Below, piece by piece: positions 1-8,919 of a DNA stretch of 33,648 nucleotides (positions within the stretch are counted from its first letter, which is position 1; the number at the start of each line of letters is the position of its first letter). The DNA is taken from contig JAFGLD010000328.1 in assembly GCA_016928235.1 (NCBI GenBank), positions 1 through 33,648 of the forward strand, given 5' to 3'. Below the pieces are notes generated by a model. That model searched no databases. It saw nothing but the letters and a program-made list of their open reading frames with translations, and was not told where the DNA came from. Both the position numbers and the translations under genes were made by a program. The stretch is from Anaerolineae bacterium (GTDB taxonomy: Bacteria; Chloroflexota; Anaerolineae; Aggregatilineales; UBA3940).

Positions 1-1
1 A

Positions 2-643
2 CAGATTAACGGTATTGGTTTCCAACCCAACCTCCCATTGATCGTGCGTCTTGGGCTGCCGGCGACCGGCCTGGATAACACGGTCTATGGTAGTGTGGTT
101 AGCGATGCCTCAGGAAGCTTCGTGGCCCAGTTCACGATGCCCGCAACCTGGCCTGATGGCGCTCCGATCGTTGAGACCAGCCTGGTAGTCGTCATTACAA
201 ACGGTGACGGCAATGCGAAGGCCGGCGCTGAGTTTGTCTATGTGCCGGCGACGGTCCAGCAAGCACCTGCGGTGGATGTTTGCTATATCCGGAACACTCT
301 GGCGCCTGCCCTTGGATTGGCTCCCGATCAGCTCGGAGCCTCGGAGTCTGATGTGGTCGATCCGGTTTCGGGTGTTTCTTATTCTGGGTGCGTTTTGCGC
401 TTCGATGTCAGGAGCCAGTCACCCATGGATGTAGTGCGCACAGCTCTAGGCGATCTGGGATGGCGTGAAGATGCGGCCGGATCCACTGATGGTGTCTCTG
501 TCTTTCGCACCGATATCGGCTTGCTCGTAGTACGTGTCAGCGAGGCTAAATGCACGGAGACACAGGAAGATGGAACTTGCCTGGCCGAGAATATCTATTA
601 CACCATTTCCATTGGCCATGTCACGGACACGACGTCCCAGTAA
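2..643 (+). CDS. Secreted/surface Ig-like protein, 5'-truncated by window edge
   Basis: The frame is already open at base 2, so the gene starts before the window; the TTG at 38 is only the first start-like codon inside it. The visible part has about 213 residues. The first 80 are rich in Val, Thr, Gly and Ala with a beta-sandwich pattern (GFQPNLPLIVRLGLPATG, then DASGSFVAQFTMP), as in Ig/TIG-like repeats of extracellular proteins. The remaining residues form a separate domain with four or five cysteines (DVCYIRN, YSGCVLRF, AKCTE, GTCLAE) that could make disulfides outside the cytoplasm. No membrane segment is seen in this part. It ends 77 bases before the FHA gene on the same strand. The function is unknown; export is inferred from composition, because the signal peptide would lie outside the window. 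Confidence 0.6.
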   Translation, partial: QINGIGFQPNLPLIVRLGLPATGLDNTVYGSVVSDASGSFVAQFTMPATWPDGAPIVETSLVVVITNGDGNAKAGAEFVYVPATVQQAPAVDVCYIRNTLAPALGLAPDQLGASESDVVDPVSGVSYSGCVLRFDVRSQSPMDVVRTALGDLGWREDAAGSTDGVSVFRTDIGLLVVRVSEAKCTETQEDGTCLAENIYYTISIGHVTDTTSQ

Positions 644-720
644 ATCTGGTATCGAAGGGGTGGCTGGGGAACCAATCCCCAGCTGCCCTGACAAGAAATA
701 GACCGGATTGTGGATTTGTC

Positions 721-1452
721 ATGAATCATAATTGCTTTTCACAATTAGAAGATCGGATCCGATATTTTGTCGAAGGATCTATTGTCCAGGATATGCCTCA
801 ACAGTTACATCTACAAAAATTGGTGCTCCAATTGGCCAAATCGATGGAAGAACACAGCTTCCACTCGCAGGACGGCCAGATGTTTGTCCCGAATATTTAT
901 GGCGTTCGGCTGAACCCTCAGGATCACGATACCCTTCTGGATGAACAGCCCGACATTTCCACCACCTTATCGGTGAAACTTCTTGAGCTGGCCCGTGTTG
1001 TGGGGGTATCGTTTACTTCGCCTCCGGAGGTCAGTCTCCAGGTGGATGATGCTTTGTGGCCGCTCCAGGTAGAAGTCAATGCCTGGCATGTGGCAGATCA
1101 TATGGGCTCGACGCAATCCATGCGCCTGCATCAGATTCAGCAGGCAGAGCAGTGTCCGGTCCCGGATGCAGTTCTCGTGCTGAATGGCCAGCATATCCAC
1201 ATCGAGCAGCCTGTCACCAACCTGGGACGCCATCGGGATAATCACATCATCATCGATGACCCTACAGTCTCTCGTCACCATGCCCAGCTCCGTCTGCGTT
1301 TTGGACAGTATGTGTTATTCGATGTAAGCAGCAAGAGTGGTACATCGGTCAACGGCTGCCCGATCCAGGAGGCAACTTTGTGTTCAGGCGACGTGGTCGG
1401 GTTGGGCAACACGAACCTGATCTATATTGCAAATGATCTTGTCGACGGCTAA
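721..1452 (+). CDS. FHA domain protein with FhaA-type N-terminal domain
   Basis: A 243-residue protein. Residues 1-125 resemble the FhaA N-terminal domain (DUF3662 type): ED.IRYFVEGS near the start and a conserved FVPNIYGVRLNP strand at 55-66. Residues 150-240 are a forkhead-associated domain with all the usual phosphothreonine-binding residues visible: LGR at 168-170, SRHHA at 184-188 and NG at 211-212. FHA domains bind phosphothreonine peptides, usually made by Ser/Thr kinases; in actinobacterial FhaA this links to cell-wall regulation. No kinase gene is next to it here. The frame stays open back to 550, but the ATG at 721 fits the start of the domain; no strong ribosome binding site precedes it. 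FHA identity is certain, the biological role is not. Confidence 0.85.
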   Translation: MNHNCFSQLEDRIRYFVEGSIVQDMPQQLHLQKLVLQLAKSMEEHSFHSQDGQMFVPNIYGVRLNPQDHDTLLDEQPDISTTLSVKLLELARVVGVSFTSPPEVSLQVDDALWPLQVEVNAWHVADHMGSTQSMRLHQIQQAEQCPVPDAVLVLNGQHIHIEQPVTNLGRHRDNHIIIDDPTVSRHHAQLRLRFGQYVLFDVSSKSGTSVNGCPIQEATLCSGDVVGLGNTNLIYIANDLVDG

Positions 1453-1566
1453 GCGCAAGTGCGATAGTCCGGATAGTAGTTTGACGGTACTGTGAGCAGG
1501 TCAGGCTAATCAACAAGCTATAAATTTCATCTGTTTCGAATGTCGCGTGGAACGTGGATTATATAG

Positions 1567-1645
1567 TAGACTTTATCTGAAATAACTGAGTTATCCATAA
1601 GATAAGCCGGTTTACGCATAGCGCGCCTATGATTGGTAAAGTTTA
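1567..1645. repeat. MITE family 1, copy A (about 79 bp)
   Basis: It starts TAGACTTTATC and ends with the degenerate inverse GGTAAAGTTTA. The whole element aligns with the reverse complement of copy C (25295-25375): both contain ACTGAGTTA, then ATAAGCCGGTTT, then CGCCTAT at the same spacing. TA flanks both ends, as expected for TA-target insertion. It ends 52 bases upstream of the ATG of the AI-2E permease gene, so it forms part of that gene's promoter or leader. A spurious upstream ATG at 1629 lies inside it. Confidence 0.75.
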
Positions 1646-1697
1646 CTATCATTCTATGCCGGCATATACTGACATCTATTTTGTGGGAGCATCGGCA

Positions 1698-2927
1698 ATG
1701 AGTACCCAACCGGATCTCTATAACAGCGAGGATAGCCCTCATTGGTCATCGACAACGATTGCCATCGTATCTCTTATCTTGCTGATCCTCTTCGGTATAG
1801 CAATCTATGCTTTCCGTATTGTTCTTACGCCGCTTATCGTAGGTGCTATTGTTGCCTATATTTTCCGGCCTGTTGTACGGTTTATTCACCAGCGCACAAG
1901 GTTACCGTATGGTCTTGCATCCGCCCTGGTATATCTATTGTTGCTGGCCATCCTGATCCCGACCATTATCCTTCTGACACCCTCCCTGGTCATGTTGTTG
2001 CAGACATTGCGAGATGAGATCATTCTATTGGTTCAGGGTATCAATGGATTAAGCCCGGATGCAACGATTAAATTTCTGGAATTCGAGTTCAATATCCAGG
2101 ATCTAATACGTGAGTTCAATACACTTTTGAGCAACCTTGCTCGCACAGTGGCATCGCAGTCGTTTGATCTCATCCGCAACGTGGCAGAAATTACTCTCCT
2201 GACCGTCTTTACTGTCCTGATCAGCTTCTACCTGACTTGTGATGCCGATAAGGTCGTCCAGTGGCTTGAAGGGTTGGTGCCTCGTCATTACAAGCGAGAT
2301 ACTCAGTTACTCATCCGTGAGATCGATCAGGTATGGAAGGCTTTTTTTCGTGGACAGATTATTCTGTCAATGGTTGTGACAGCCATCTTGACGGTTGTCT
2401 GTTCGCTTCTGGGACTTCCCTACCCATTGTTATTAGGTATTTGGGGAGGGATGCTCGAATTTTTGCCGAGCATTGGGAATGTGATCTGGGGATTAACAGT
2501 CGTGTTGACTGCGCTGTTCCATGGCTCAACGTATTTGCCGGTCTCGAACACAACGTTTGCGTTAATCGTTGTAATTGCCTATGTGGCGTTTGCTCAAGTC
2601 GATATCAATATCCTCATCCCTAATATTATCGGTAAGCATGTCAGGTTGCATCCCATGGTGGTCATTCTTGGCGTCATCATTGGGATCAATATCGGCGGTT
2701 TTTTAGGGGTGGCGCTGGCTGCTCCTACAATAGCATCGCTCAGGATCATTGGGCGCTACATTTATGCCAAGCTCTTTCGCATGTATCCTTTCCCGATGGT
2801 TGGCCCGCCTTCAGCACCCTGGAGAGAGCGGCTGGCCATGCAGTCGGAGCCGGCGGCATCACCGGACGCATCCCCAGATGATGAAGAAGCGAGTGAACAA
2901 CAGACTGTGAACGCTGTCGAATCATGA
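1698..2927 (+). CDS. AI-2E family transporter (PerM/YdiK-type permease)
   Basis: A 409-residue polytopic inner-membrane protein of the AI-2E exporter family. Hydrophobic segments start at about residues 20, 42 and 71; an amphipathic stretch of about 60 residues follows (LQTLRDEIILLVQGINGLSP), then further helices to about residue 360, and a polar acidic tail. Conserved family blocks are visible, including the Gly/Pro-rich LGLPYPLLLGIWGGMLEFLP and the late block ending LGVALAAP. Members export small molecules or ions; the substrate cannot be told from sequence. I chose the ATG at 1698 because GGGAG lies 8 bases upstream; the longer reading from 1629 begins inside a mobile repeat. The gene ends 13 bases before the convergent kinase gene. 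Confidence 0.88.
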   Translation: MSTQPDLYNSEDSPHWSSTTIAIVSLILLILFGIAIYAFRIVLTPLIVGAIVAYIFRPVVRFIHQRTRLPYGLASALVYLLLLAILIPTIILLTPSLVMLLQTLRDEIILLVQGINGLSPDATIKFLEFEFNIQDLIREFNTLLSNLARTVASQSFDLIRNVAEITLLTVFTVLISFYLTCDADKVVQWLEGLVPRHYKRDTQLLIREIDQVWKAFFRGQIILSMVVTAILTVVCSLLGLPYPLLLGIWGGMLEFLPSIGNVIWGLTVVLTALFHGSTYLPVSNTTFALIVVIAYVAFAQVDINILIPNIIGKHVRLHPMVVILGVIIGINIGGFLGVALAAPTIASLRIIGRYIYAKLFRMYPFPMVGPPSAPWRERLAMQSEPAASPDASPDDEEASEQQTVNAVES

Positions 2928-2940
2928 CAATGACGACAAT

Positions 2941-5091
2941 TCATTCTATAGGGGTTGCTTGTTCTCCGTAATCCACCTCTAATAGGCCAACAAGAGCCTG
3001 TAAACAGTTCAAAACCTCGGCCGGGCGCATCCCTTCAGATCGGTGGATGACGATCCGGCTGTTGTGTTGAGACAGTACGTCCTCTACAAAGCTGGTGGCT
3101 GTCAGCAAGATCACAGGGATGTCGATCAGTGTGGGATCTTGGCTCATCTTCGCAAGGACTTCGAACCCATCGACCTCCGGCATGATCAGATCGAGCAGCA
3201 CGAGGTCTGGACGATGTGCGCGCATGGTCGCCAGCCCATCTTTCCCATCGTAGGCAAAGCGTATTTTGAAGGTTTTTCCACTGGCCTGCAAAACGCGATC
3301 GATCAGCCGGCAGAACCCACGGTCGTCATCGATGATCAATATATCATCGATCTGCCCCAGGCGATTGGCCTCATTCAGCAGGTCTTTGGGAGTGATCGGC
3401 TTGGTCAGGCAAGCTGCCACCTTCAGACTATCAGCCATCCAGGCCTGGCTGGGCAGCGAGCACTCGATGAATGGAACGGGCACAGTTGCATGGTCGACGG
3501 CGTCAAAGTGTTTTCCGGGAGATACATTGCAGATCACAGCCTGGGGATGGTGGATCTCAATTTCTTCGAAAAGCTGTTTGGGATCGCCTACCTGGACAAT
3601 GTCGTATCCCGGTATGTGCCGCTCGATAGTTGTTGCCACCCCCGGATCCGGATCGACAACCAGGATACATGGATGGAATTCCGGCCACGACATTTCTACT
3701 GGGCGAGCACTCGGGACATCACTTTCCGCGCGAGAATCGGGAAGGGGCAGGGTGAACGCAAATATTGAGCCAATTCCGTTCCGGCTCTCGACCCAGATGC
3801 GCCCCCCATGAGCTTCGACAAATCGCTTGCAGATTGCCAGGCCAAGTCCGGCGCCATCGTGCCGGCGCCGCAGCGAGTGATCGACCTGGTAGAATTCCTC
3901 GAAGATGTGCGTGAGTTTGTCGGCGGGGATACCTGCCCCAGTATCGCTGACTGTGATGAGCACCTCTTTAGGAGACAGCTCAGCGATCAATGTTACCTCT
4001 CCCTCTATTGTGAATCGCTGTGCATTGCTGAGCAGGTTAAGCAAGATCTGGCGGATGCGCGTGCGGTCAATGTCCAGCACGGGTAAATCGTCAGGGATGG
4101 CGACTTTGAATGCAACCGATTTTCCTCTGAAGAGACCTTCTGCTATCTCTGCGGCGTTGTGCAGGAGTGTTCCCAGGGCAGTTTGCTCTTTGTTGAGGCT
4201 GAAGCCTACGAAGTCGATGCGTGAGAGGTCGAGGATATCATTGATCATCTCAGACAAATGGCGGCTGCTTCGGTAGATGTGGTAGATGTCCTGGCGGAGT
4301 GGAGGTGTCCAGTTAATCTCCTCATAAATTTCGGGCGAGAAGTACATGACTTCGCTAAAGCCCAGGATCAGGTTCAAGGGAGTACGCAGCTCGTGGCTGA
4401 CATTAGCCGCAAATTGCTCCTTCATATGCCGGGCTTCTTCGGCTTGCTTGCGGGCAAAGTAAAGCTCGCGCTGCGTTCGACGCTGGGTTGCGTAAGCCAG
4501 CTCCAGTGATTTAACCATCCGATTGAGATCTCCCTGCCGATCCCGCGCCAGTTCCAGCATCTCATCCGCTCGCTGCTGCATCGTCCAGGCCCATTGCAAG
4601 GCAGTATATAGTGTGCTCGAGATCATCCAGGCTAACAAAACGCAGACTGTCAACAGGAGCAGGTAAGTCCACATTGAGCAGGGGAGGGAGGATGAAATGA
4701 TGGGGTGCCAGACAGCTACCAGGCCAATGACAGATGCCACGATCAGATGACTGCATGGAATGAGCAATGAGCTGACCAGGATCAAGGGTAGAACCAGGAA
4801 AGCCGGCCAGGAGATACCGGACCAAATCATGGCGATAGCCAGCCCCAGTGTCGTGCCCCAGACCAGCAGATGGCGTTCCAGTGCCGGATATCCGGCAGCC
4901 AGTTTGCGCGTAATCAAACCCAGGAGCAGGAACCCTCCCCACATCCAGAATGCCATAGTAGGGAAATCTTCCTGGGTCAGATCGAGCCACATCAGCAGGC
5001 CGCTTATACATATTAGTAGAATGGCCGAACGTTCTGATAACCGTGAACGCAGCTCTTCAAAATTGCGCTTGCTGCCCTGTGTAACAGACAT
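2941..5091 (-). CDS. Membrane hybrid histidine kinase with two receiver domains
   Basis: A 716-residue sensor kinase. Residues about 20-165 hold several membrane helices with short loops and no large periplasmic domain. A coiled coil runs to about 225, then the HisKA domain with phospho-accepting His233 in NVSHELRTP. The ATPase domain follows with N box NLLSNAQRF, G1 DTGAGIP and G2 GAGLGL. Two receiver domains end the protein. The first starts LVVDPDPG but has Asn in VICNVSPG where the phospho-Asp should be, so it is probably not phosphorylated. The second keeps the acidic pair (IIDDD) and Asp in LLDLIMP but has HRSEG where the conserved Lys is expected. The ATG at 5091 has GAGAGTGAGA upstream and is preferred over the TTG at 5106. 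It lies downstream of the HTH-REC gene, probably co-transcribed. Confidence 0.9.
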   Translation of the reverse strand: MSVTQGSKRNFEELRSRLSERSAILLICISGLLMWLDLTQEDFPTMAFWMWGGFLLLGLITRKLAAGYPALERHLLVWGTTLGLAIAMIWSGISWPAFLVLPLILVSSLLIPCSHLIVASVIGLVAVWHPIISSSLPCSMWTYLLLLTVCVLLAWMISSTLYTALQWAWTMQQRADEMLELARDRQGDLNRMVKSLELAYATQRRTQRELYFARKQAEEARHMKEQFAANVSHELRTPLNLILGFSEVMYFSPEIYEEINWTPPLRQDIYHIYRSSRHLSEMINDILDLSRIDFVGFSLNKEQTALGTLLHNAAEIAEGLFRGKSVAFKVAIPDDLPVLDIDRTRIRQILLNLLSNAQRFTIEGEVTLIAELSPKEVLITVSDTGAGIPADKLTHIFEEFYQVDHSLRRRHDGAGLGLAICKRFVEAHGGRIWVESRNGIGSIFAFTLPLPDSRAESDVPSARPVEMSWPEFHPCILVVDPDPGVATTIERHIPGYDIVQVGDPKQLFEEIEIHHPQAVICNVSPGKHFDAVDHATVPVPFIECSLPSQAWMADSLKVAACLTKPITPKDLLNEANRLGQIDDILIIDDDRGFCRLIDRVLQASGKTFKIRFAYDGKDGLATMRAHRPDLVLLDLIMPEVDGFEVLAKMSQDPTLIDIPVILLTATSFVEDVLSQHNSRIVIHRSEGMRPAEVLNCLQALVGLLEVDYGEQATPIE

Positions 5092-5187
5092 AGATCTCAC
5101 TCTCAATGCATAACTGTCCGGAAATTTGCCTGGGATCGGAAAGACTCCGCGATCACCTTGGGCGAATGAAGAATGATGGCGATTGTG

Positions 5188-6390
5188 TTACACAACACCT
5201 AAATCATGCAAGGCATTCAGGATGCCATCTCGTTGTATCGGTTTAGGTAGGAAAAGTGAGGCTCCCAATGAATAGGCCAGCTCGGGATCGTTGAATACAG
5301 AGCAGATGATGACCGGAATCGAGGTAGTTTGCGGGTAAGTATGGAGCGTCTGGAGCACCTCCCATCCGTCTTTCTGGGGCATCATTACGTCGAGCAGGAT
5401 GGCGTCAGGGATGATGTCCTGGGCTACCCGTAGGCCTTCCTCCCCGGAAGTAGCCGATATGACGCGACAGGCGTGGCTGGACAGATAACGGCCAACCAGG
5501 TCGACCAAGCCTTCATTATCATCGATGACCAGAATAGTCGGCCCATGCCCAACCATGACGACGGAGATGACGCGCCTGTTTGCTGCATCGTCTTCCTGCT
5601 TGAGCGACCAACCCAGACGATCGAGCAGTTGAGAGACAACCAGGTTGGAAACCATATCTTGCCCAGCCTCAGCTGTTGGGGTGTAGCACAGACAAAGGTG
5701 CATGCCTGTCTGGGTGTTTTCGAATGATGTTGTCAGGCGTCCTGGTGTGGCTTGTTGAATAGCATGGCTGAGAATACTGGTAAGAACCTGTTGAGCGATG
5801 ACTTCATCGGTTTGGATAACAATGTTCTCTGCCATTGTCGTGCTCTCCAGTTCGATATTTCGCTGGAGGGCCAATTGTCGGACGGCATTCTGAGTGCGCA
5901 GCAAAACAGCTTGCATGTCGATGATGTCAGGATGCAGATCAAGGCGTTCTACTTCAGCCTCGATGGACGAAAGCTGATCGGCTCTTGGTTCTTGAGACAG
6001 ATCTCCTGCGTATCGATCCCACAAGATGGCAGCAATACTCTCCTCACCATGCCGGAGGTCACGATAGGCCTGCCGGAGAGAGATTCCCAGCTCATGCGCA
6101 GCTTCTTGCACTGTCAAGCCTTCTACATAGCGGAAGTGGAGGAGACTGTGCAGCCGGGCGTGTGGGGCACGGAAGGTTACACCTGGGCCTGGACTGAGGG
6201 TTTCGATTGCGGTCAGGGTTTCCCTCCGTAACCGCTGCGCGGGGGACTCGTTAATGCCCAAATTAGTACCCTGGGCCAGTGGATGTCGCTGCAGGTACGG
6301 AAAATCATAGAGATGCTCTAATATCTGCTTGACTTGTTCGATGAAACGATCAGGTACACCCGCGCTATGTGGCTCTCTGGCTTCGGACAT
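5188..6390 (-). CDS. HTH - degenerate HATPase-like - receiver protein
   Basis: A 400-residue regulator. Residues about 80-125 form a sigma-70 region 4-like helix-turn-helix (GLTVQEAAHELGISLRQAYR). Residues about 160-280 resemble the fold of a histidine kinase ATPase domain (LTSILSHAIQQAT takes the place of the N box), but no glycine-rich G1 or G2 boxes are seen, so ATP binding is doubtful. Residues 285-400 are a full receiver domain: acidic pair Asp290/Asp291, phospho-Asp334 in LLDVMMP, Ser364 and Lys383 in LPKP. The ATG at 6390 is preceded by GGAGGG at good spacing; a GTG at 6405 overlaps that site and is less likely. The hybrid kinase gene follows 96 bases downstream, so a phosphorelay between the two is a reasonable inference. 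A family 1 MITE lies 28 bases upstream of the start. Confidence 0.82.
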   Translation of the reverse strand: MSEAREPHSAGVPDRFIEQVKQILEHLYDFPYLQRHPLAQGTNLGINESPAQRLRRETLTAIETLSPGPGVTFRAPHARLHSLLHFRYVEGLTVQEAAHELGISLRQAYRDLRHGEESIAAILWDRYAGDLSQEPRADQLSSIEAEVERLDLHPDIIDMQAVLLRTQNAVRQLALQRNIELESTTMAENIVIQTDEVIAQQVLTSILSHAIQQATPGRLTTSFENTQTGMHLCLCYTPTAEAGQDMVSNLVVSQLLDRLGWSLKQEDDAANRRVISVVMVGHGPTILVIDDNEGLVDLVGRYLSSHACRVISATSGEEGLRVAQDIIPDAILLDVMMPQKDGWEVLQTLHTYPQTTSIPVIICSVFNDPELAYSLGASLFLPKPIQRDGILNALHDLGVV

Positions 6391-6418
6391 GAATCGACCC
6401 TCCACTGGTTGGTGATAG

Positions 6419-6466
6419 TAGACTTTATCGGCAACAGTGTGACTCAGTCATCTTCGATAAAGTCTA
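6419..6466. repeat. MITE family 1, copy B (48 bp, internally deleted)
   Basis: The ends are perfect inverted repeats, TAGACTTTATCG and CGATAAAGTCTA, each 12 bases with TA at the outer edge. Next to the left end it carries GCAACAG, matching GCAATAG of copy C, and before the right end GACTCAGTCATCTT, matching AACTCAGTGATTTT of copy C. The central 33 or so bases of copy C are missing, so this is a deletion derivative. It lies 28 bases upstream of the start of the HTH-receiver gene. Confidence 0.8.
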
Positions 6467-7107
6467 TTGGCATCATCACGGCTATCTTTAGCTTGCAGCG
6501 CATCATCATGGAATGTCTGTTAGCACGACTTTGTCGTGACGTCTGTTTGCAGTTTACCACATCTCCATCTGCTATTTACTTGCTTGTGTTGGCATGATGC
6601 CACAATGTCATGTCCCTGTCACCTTCCTGGCAAAATCATGTAGACGATGGCAGGGTTGGTCATTTATGATAAAGACAGTCCCACTCTGGGTAAGATTTGT
6701 TTCAACATCGCAAGACTGTTTATTCTCATATTCTGACTTTTTTGCTCGATTAAGTTTGTGATAGTACTTGGGATTATTCCATCTATCTTGTTCCCCATCC
6801 CCAAAATCCCCTCCCTGCCAGCTGAAACAGGGAGGGGAGGGATGAGGGGAAGCGATTTCACCCGATACTCCGGTTTGCTGCCGCGACCTACACAGAGGTG
6901 CCGAGGCCCTGTGAAACCCAATGATTTCCAAAACGCGAAACTATGATATGATGAGAAGTTGTGGGGGAAGCCTTACCACAAAAAGGCTACAAGTCATTTT
7001 CTTCAAAAACTTTCCAGCATCACCACAGCAATTATCATTTGTCATTGACTGATAAGCCAATTGTCTGGCGGCAAAAGCCAAATTTGCTTGTTTATGCCGG
7101 AGAAAGA
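6467..7107. other. Gene-free stretch with one REP-like hairpin
   Basis: No frame here looks coding: the short frames on both strands have no recognisable domain and are rich in rare combinations. The only clear structure is an inverted repeat, CCCCTCCCTG at 6808-6817 and CAGGGAGGGG at 6828-6837, a 10-bp perfect stem with a 10-base loop and no T-run. It resembles the G-rich dispersed hairpins common in this kind of genome. Confidence 0.5.
6808..6837. repeat. REP-like G/C-rich hairpin
   Basis: Perfect 10-bp inverted repeat (CCCCTCCCTG / CAGGGAGGGG) around a 10-base loop. No poly-T follows on either strand, so an intrinsic terminator is unlikely; a dispersed palindromic repeat is the better reading. 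Confidence 0.6.
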
Positions 7108-7234
7108 TATCTTCTCAATCATTAATGGAGCGCCCACCAAGACACCAGGTTTTTTGCGTCTGACTTATTGTTTTCGGTGAGACAAAAATCCGGGTTCTTT
7201 CGTCTCGACATGTCCCCGGTTTGTTGAGAAGATA
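7108..7234. repeat. MITE family 2, copy 1 (127 bp)
   Basis: The left end is TATCTTCTCAATCATT and the right end TTTGTTGAGAAGATA; the outer 11 bases (TATCTTCTCAA) are a perfect inverted repeat. The interior is non-coding. It lies 136 bases upstream of the sugar-binding protein gene. It shares its ends with the copies at 10828, 11092 and 30169 and with the decayed insertion sequence at 22953-23988. Confidence 0.75.
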
Positions 7235-7370
7235 CCGTGAAAGGGGGTGAGGGCAACAGGGAAAAAGAGGATTTATGGGCGGCCTTATAGAGGCTGGAAA
7301 CATCATGACAACATCGGATTGTCAATTTGGATGTGAAATCCACCACATATTTGCAGAGGAGAAGTAGAAA

Positions 7371-8711
7371 ATGAGTAAAAGATTGATTCCTGCCTTGCTG
7401 GTTTGTATGCTGTTGCTGGTGGCCTGCGGTCAGGCTGCAACTACCCAGGCTCCAGTAGAAAAAACAGAAGCCCCAGCAGAAGAGACTGAAGCCCCAGTAG
7501 AAGAGACTGAAGCCCCAGGTGTACAGGTCGAGGTCTTTAGCTGGTGGACAGGCGGTGGCGAGGCCGCTGGTCTGGATGAGATGATTAAAGTCTTCGGCGC
7601 GGCTAATGCCGACATCGAATTTGTCAATTCGGCAGTTGCCGGCGGTGCCGGCACTAACGCTCGCGCTGTTCTGGCCAGCAGGTTGGCAGCCGGTGATCCG
7701 CCCGATTCATGGCAGGCACACGCTGGTCAGGAGATCATCGGTACATATGTTGCCGGTGCCCAGATCGAACCGCTGAATGATTTGTACGAGTCTGAAGGTT
7801 GGATGGATGTGCTGCCCGATACACTCATTCCGCTCATCTCTGAGGGTGACAACATCTACTCGGTACCGGTGAACATTCACCGCGCCAATGTGATGTGGTA
7901 TAACCCGACTGTTGTCGCCGATGCAGGCGTGGAAATCCCCACGACCTGGGACGAGTTCTTCACGGCCTGTGAGTCGATTGAAGCCGCCGACAAGATCTGC
8001 CTGTCGATGGGCGAGCAGTGGACGGCGATGCACTTGATGGAAGTGGTTCTTTTAGGAGAGCTTGGAGCTGATGCCTACAATGGCCTCTGGGATGGGACAA
8101 CTGACTGGGGTAGCGATGAAGTTACAGCGGCCCTGGAGACCTTCAACGAGGTCCTCGGACATGTTAACAGTGATGCTTCGACACTGACCTGGCAGGACGC
8201 CGCTCAGCTTGTTGCCAATGGTGATGCAGCCTTCAATATTATGGGGGACTGGGTCGATGGTTATTTCTCCGGCGATACAACGGGTGGTAACCTGGGTCTG
8301 GTTCCGGGTGAAGGTTACGGATGGGCACCGCCTCCGGGCACCGATGGTGTCTTCCAGTTCCTGTCTGACAGCTTTGTGCTGGCAAGTGGCGCGCCGCATC
8401 CCGATGCTGCTCTGGCATGGCTGAAGGTCTGCGGATCGAAGGAAGGCCAGGAAGCTTTCAACCCGGTCAAGGGCTCGATTTGTGCTCGTACCGATTGTGA
8501 TGCCGATCTGTTCAATGTGTATCTGCAGTCGGCGATGGAAGATTGGGCTACCGATATCGTAGTGGGCAGCCTGACTCATGGTGTGACAGCTAATGACTCT
8601 TTCAAGGACGAGATCAATACTGCTCTTGGTCTGTTCATGGGAGATCTGGATGTGGCGGCTTTCCAGGAAGCCCTGGTTGCTGCTTGTTCATCGGCTGGGC
8701 CTTGCCAATAA
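7371..8711 (+). CDS. Sugar ABC transporter substrate-binding lipoprotein
   Basis: A 446-residue extracellular solute-binding protein family 1 member. Residues 1-19 are a lipoprotein signal peptide ending in lipobox LVAC, so Cys19 would be lipidated and the protein anchored outside the membrane. Residues about 25-47 are a low-complexity linker of repeated EAP-EET units, encoded by near-perfect 30-base DNA repeats. The mature domain begins VEVFSWWTGGGEAAGLDEM, typical of glucose/mannose- or oligosaccharide-type binding proteins, and contains YNPTVV and a PGTDGVFQFLSDSF block seen in that group. GGAGAAG stands 7 bases before the ATG. Two permease genes follow after a gap of 208 bases holding stem-loops. 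A carbohydrate ligand is likely; the exact sugar cannot be read from sequence. Confidence 0.9.
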   Translation: MSKRLIPALLVCMLLLVACGQAATTQAPVEKTEAPAEETEAPVEETEAPGVQVEVFSWWTGGGEAAGLDEMIKVFGAANADIEFVNSAVAGGAGTNARAVLASRLAAGDPPDSWQAHAGQEIIGTYVAGAQIEPLNDLYESEGWMDVLPDTLIPLISEGDNIYSVPVNIHRANVMWYNPTVVADAGVEIPTTWDEFFTACESIEAADKICLSMGEQWTAMHLMEVVLLGELGADAYNGLWDGTTDWGSDEVTAALETFNEVLGHVNSDASTLTWQDAAQLVANGDAAFNIMGDWVDGYFSGDTTGGNLGLVPGEGYGWAPPPGTDGVFQFLSDSFVLASGAPHPDAALAWLKVCGSKEGQEAFNPVKGSICARTDCDADLFNVYLQSAMEDWATDIVVGSLTHGVTANDSFKDEINTALGLFMGDLDVAAFQEALVAACSSAGPCQ

Positions 8712-8721
8712 TATAAAGGAA

Positions 8722-8741
8722 ACTCCTTAAACTCAAGGAGT
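8722..8741 (+). other. Short stem-loop after the binding-protein gene
   Basis: ACTCCTT at 8722-8728 pairs with AAGGAGT at 8735-8741 around the loop AAACTC. It lies 10 bases after the stop codon. The stem contains an AAGGAG sequence but no start codon follows at proper spacing with an open frame. It probably protects the 3' end of the upstream message. Confidence 0.5.
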
Positions 8742-8782
8742 AACAAGTAATGGCGAATGGGCGGTGAAACGCTCCATTTGGC

Positions 8783-8842
8783 CGGAAATGTGCCCACCTT
8801 GTCTGCATCGTTGTTGGCTTGCACAAGGTGGGCACCGTCCGG
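8783..8842 (+). other. Large intercistronic stem-loop in sugar ABC operon
   Basis: GTGCCCACCTTGT (8790-8802) pairs perfectly with ACAAGGTGGGCAC (8823-8835) around a 20-base loop, and CCGG on each side (8783-8786, 8839-8842) can extend the stem across a small internal loop. No T-run follows. A position between binding-protein and permease genes is typical of structures that lower downstream expression or stabilise the upstream message, giving more binding protein than permease. Confidence 0.7.
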
Positions 8843-8919
8843 AGTTGAGCAGATGTCGGCATCGAATTCCTGCGTGACATCTGGCTACTACAGTTCAGTA
8901 TTTTCGAGGAAGAACTACA

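Noticed and set aside
550-720. Upstream extension of the FHA gene
   Set aside because: It overlaps the preceding gene in another frame; the FhaA-type domain starts at the ATG at 721.
3043-3768. Plus-strand frame of 241 codons
   Set aside because: It is antisense to the hybrid kinase's receiver domains, whose motifs are unambiguous on the minus strand.
6608-6931. Minus-strand frames in the gap before the sugar operon
   Set aside because: They run through a G/C-rich hairpin repeat, have no motif and no ribosome site.
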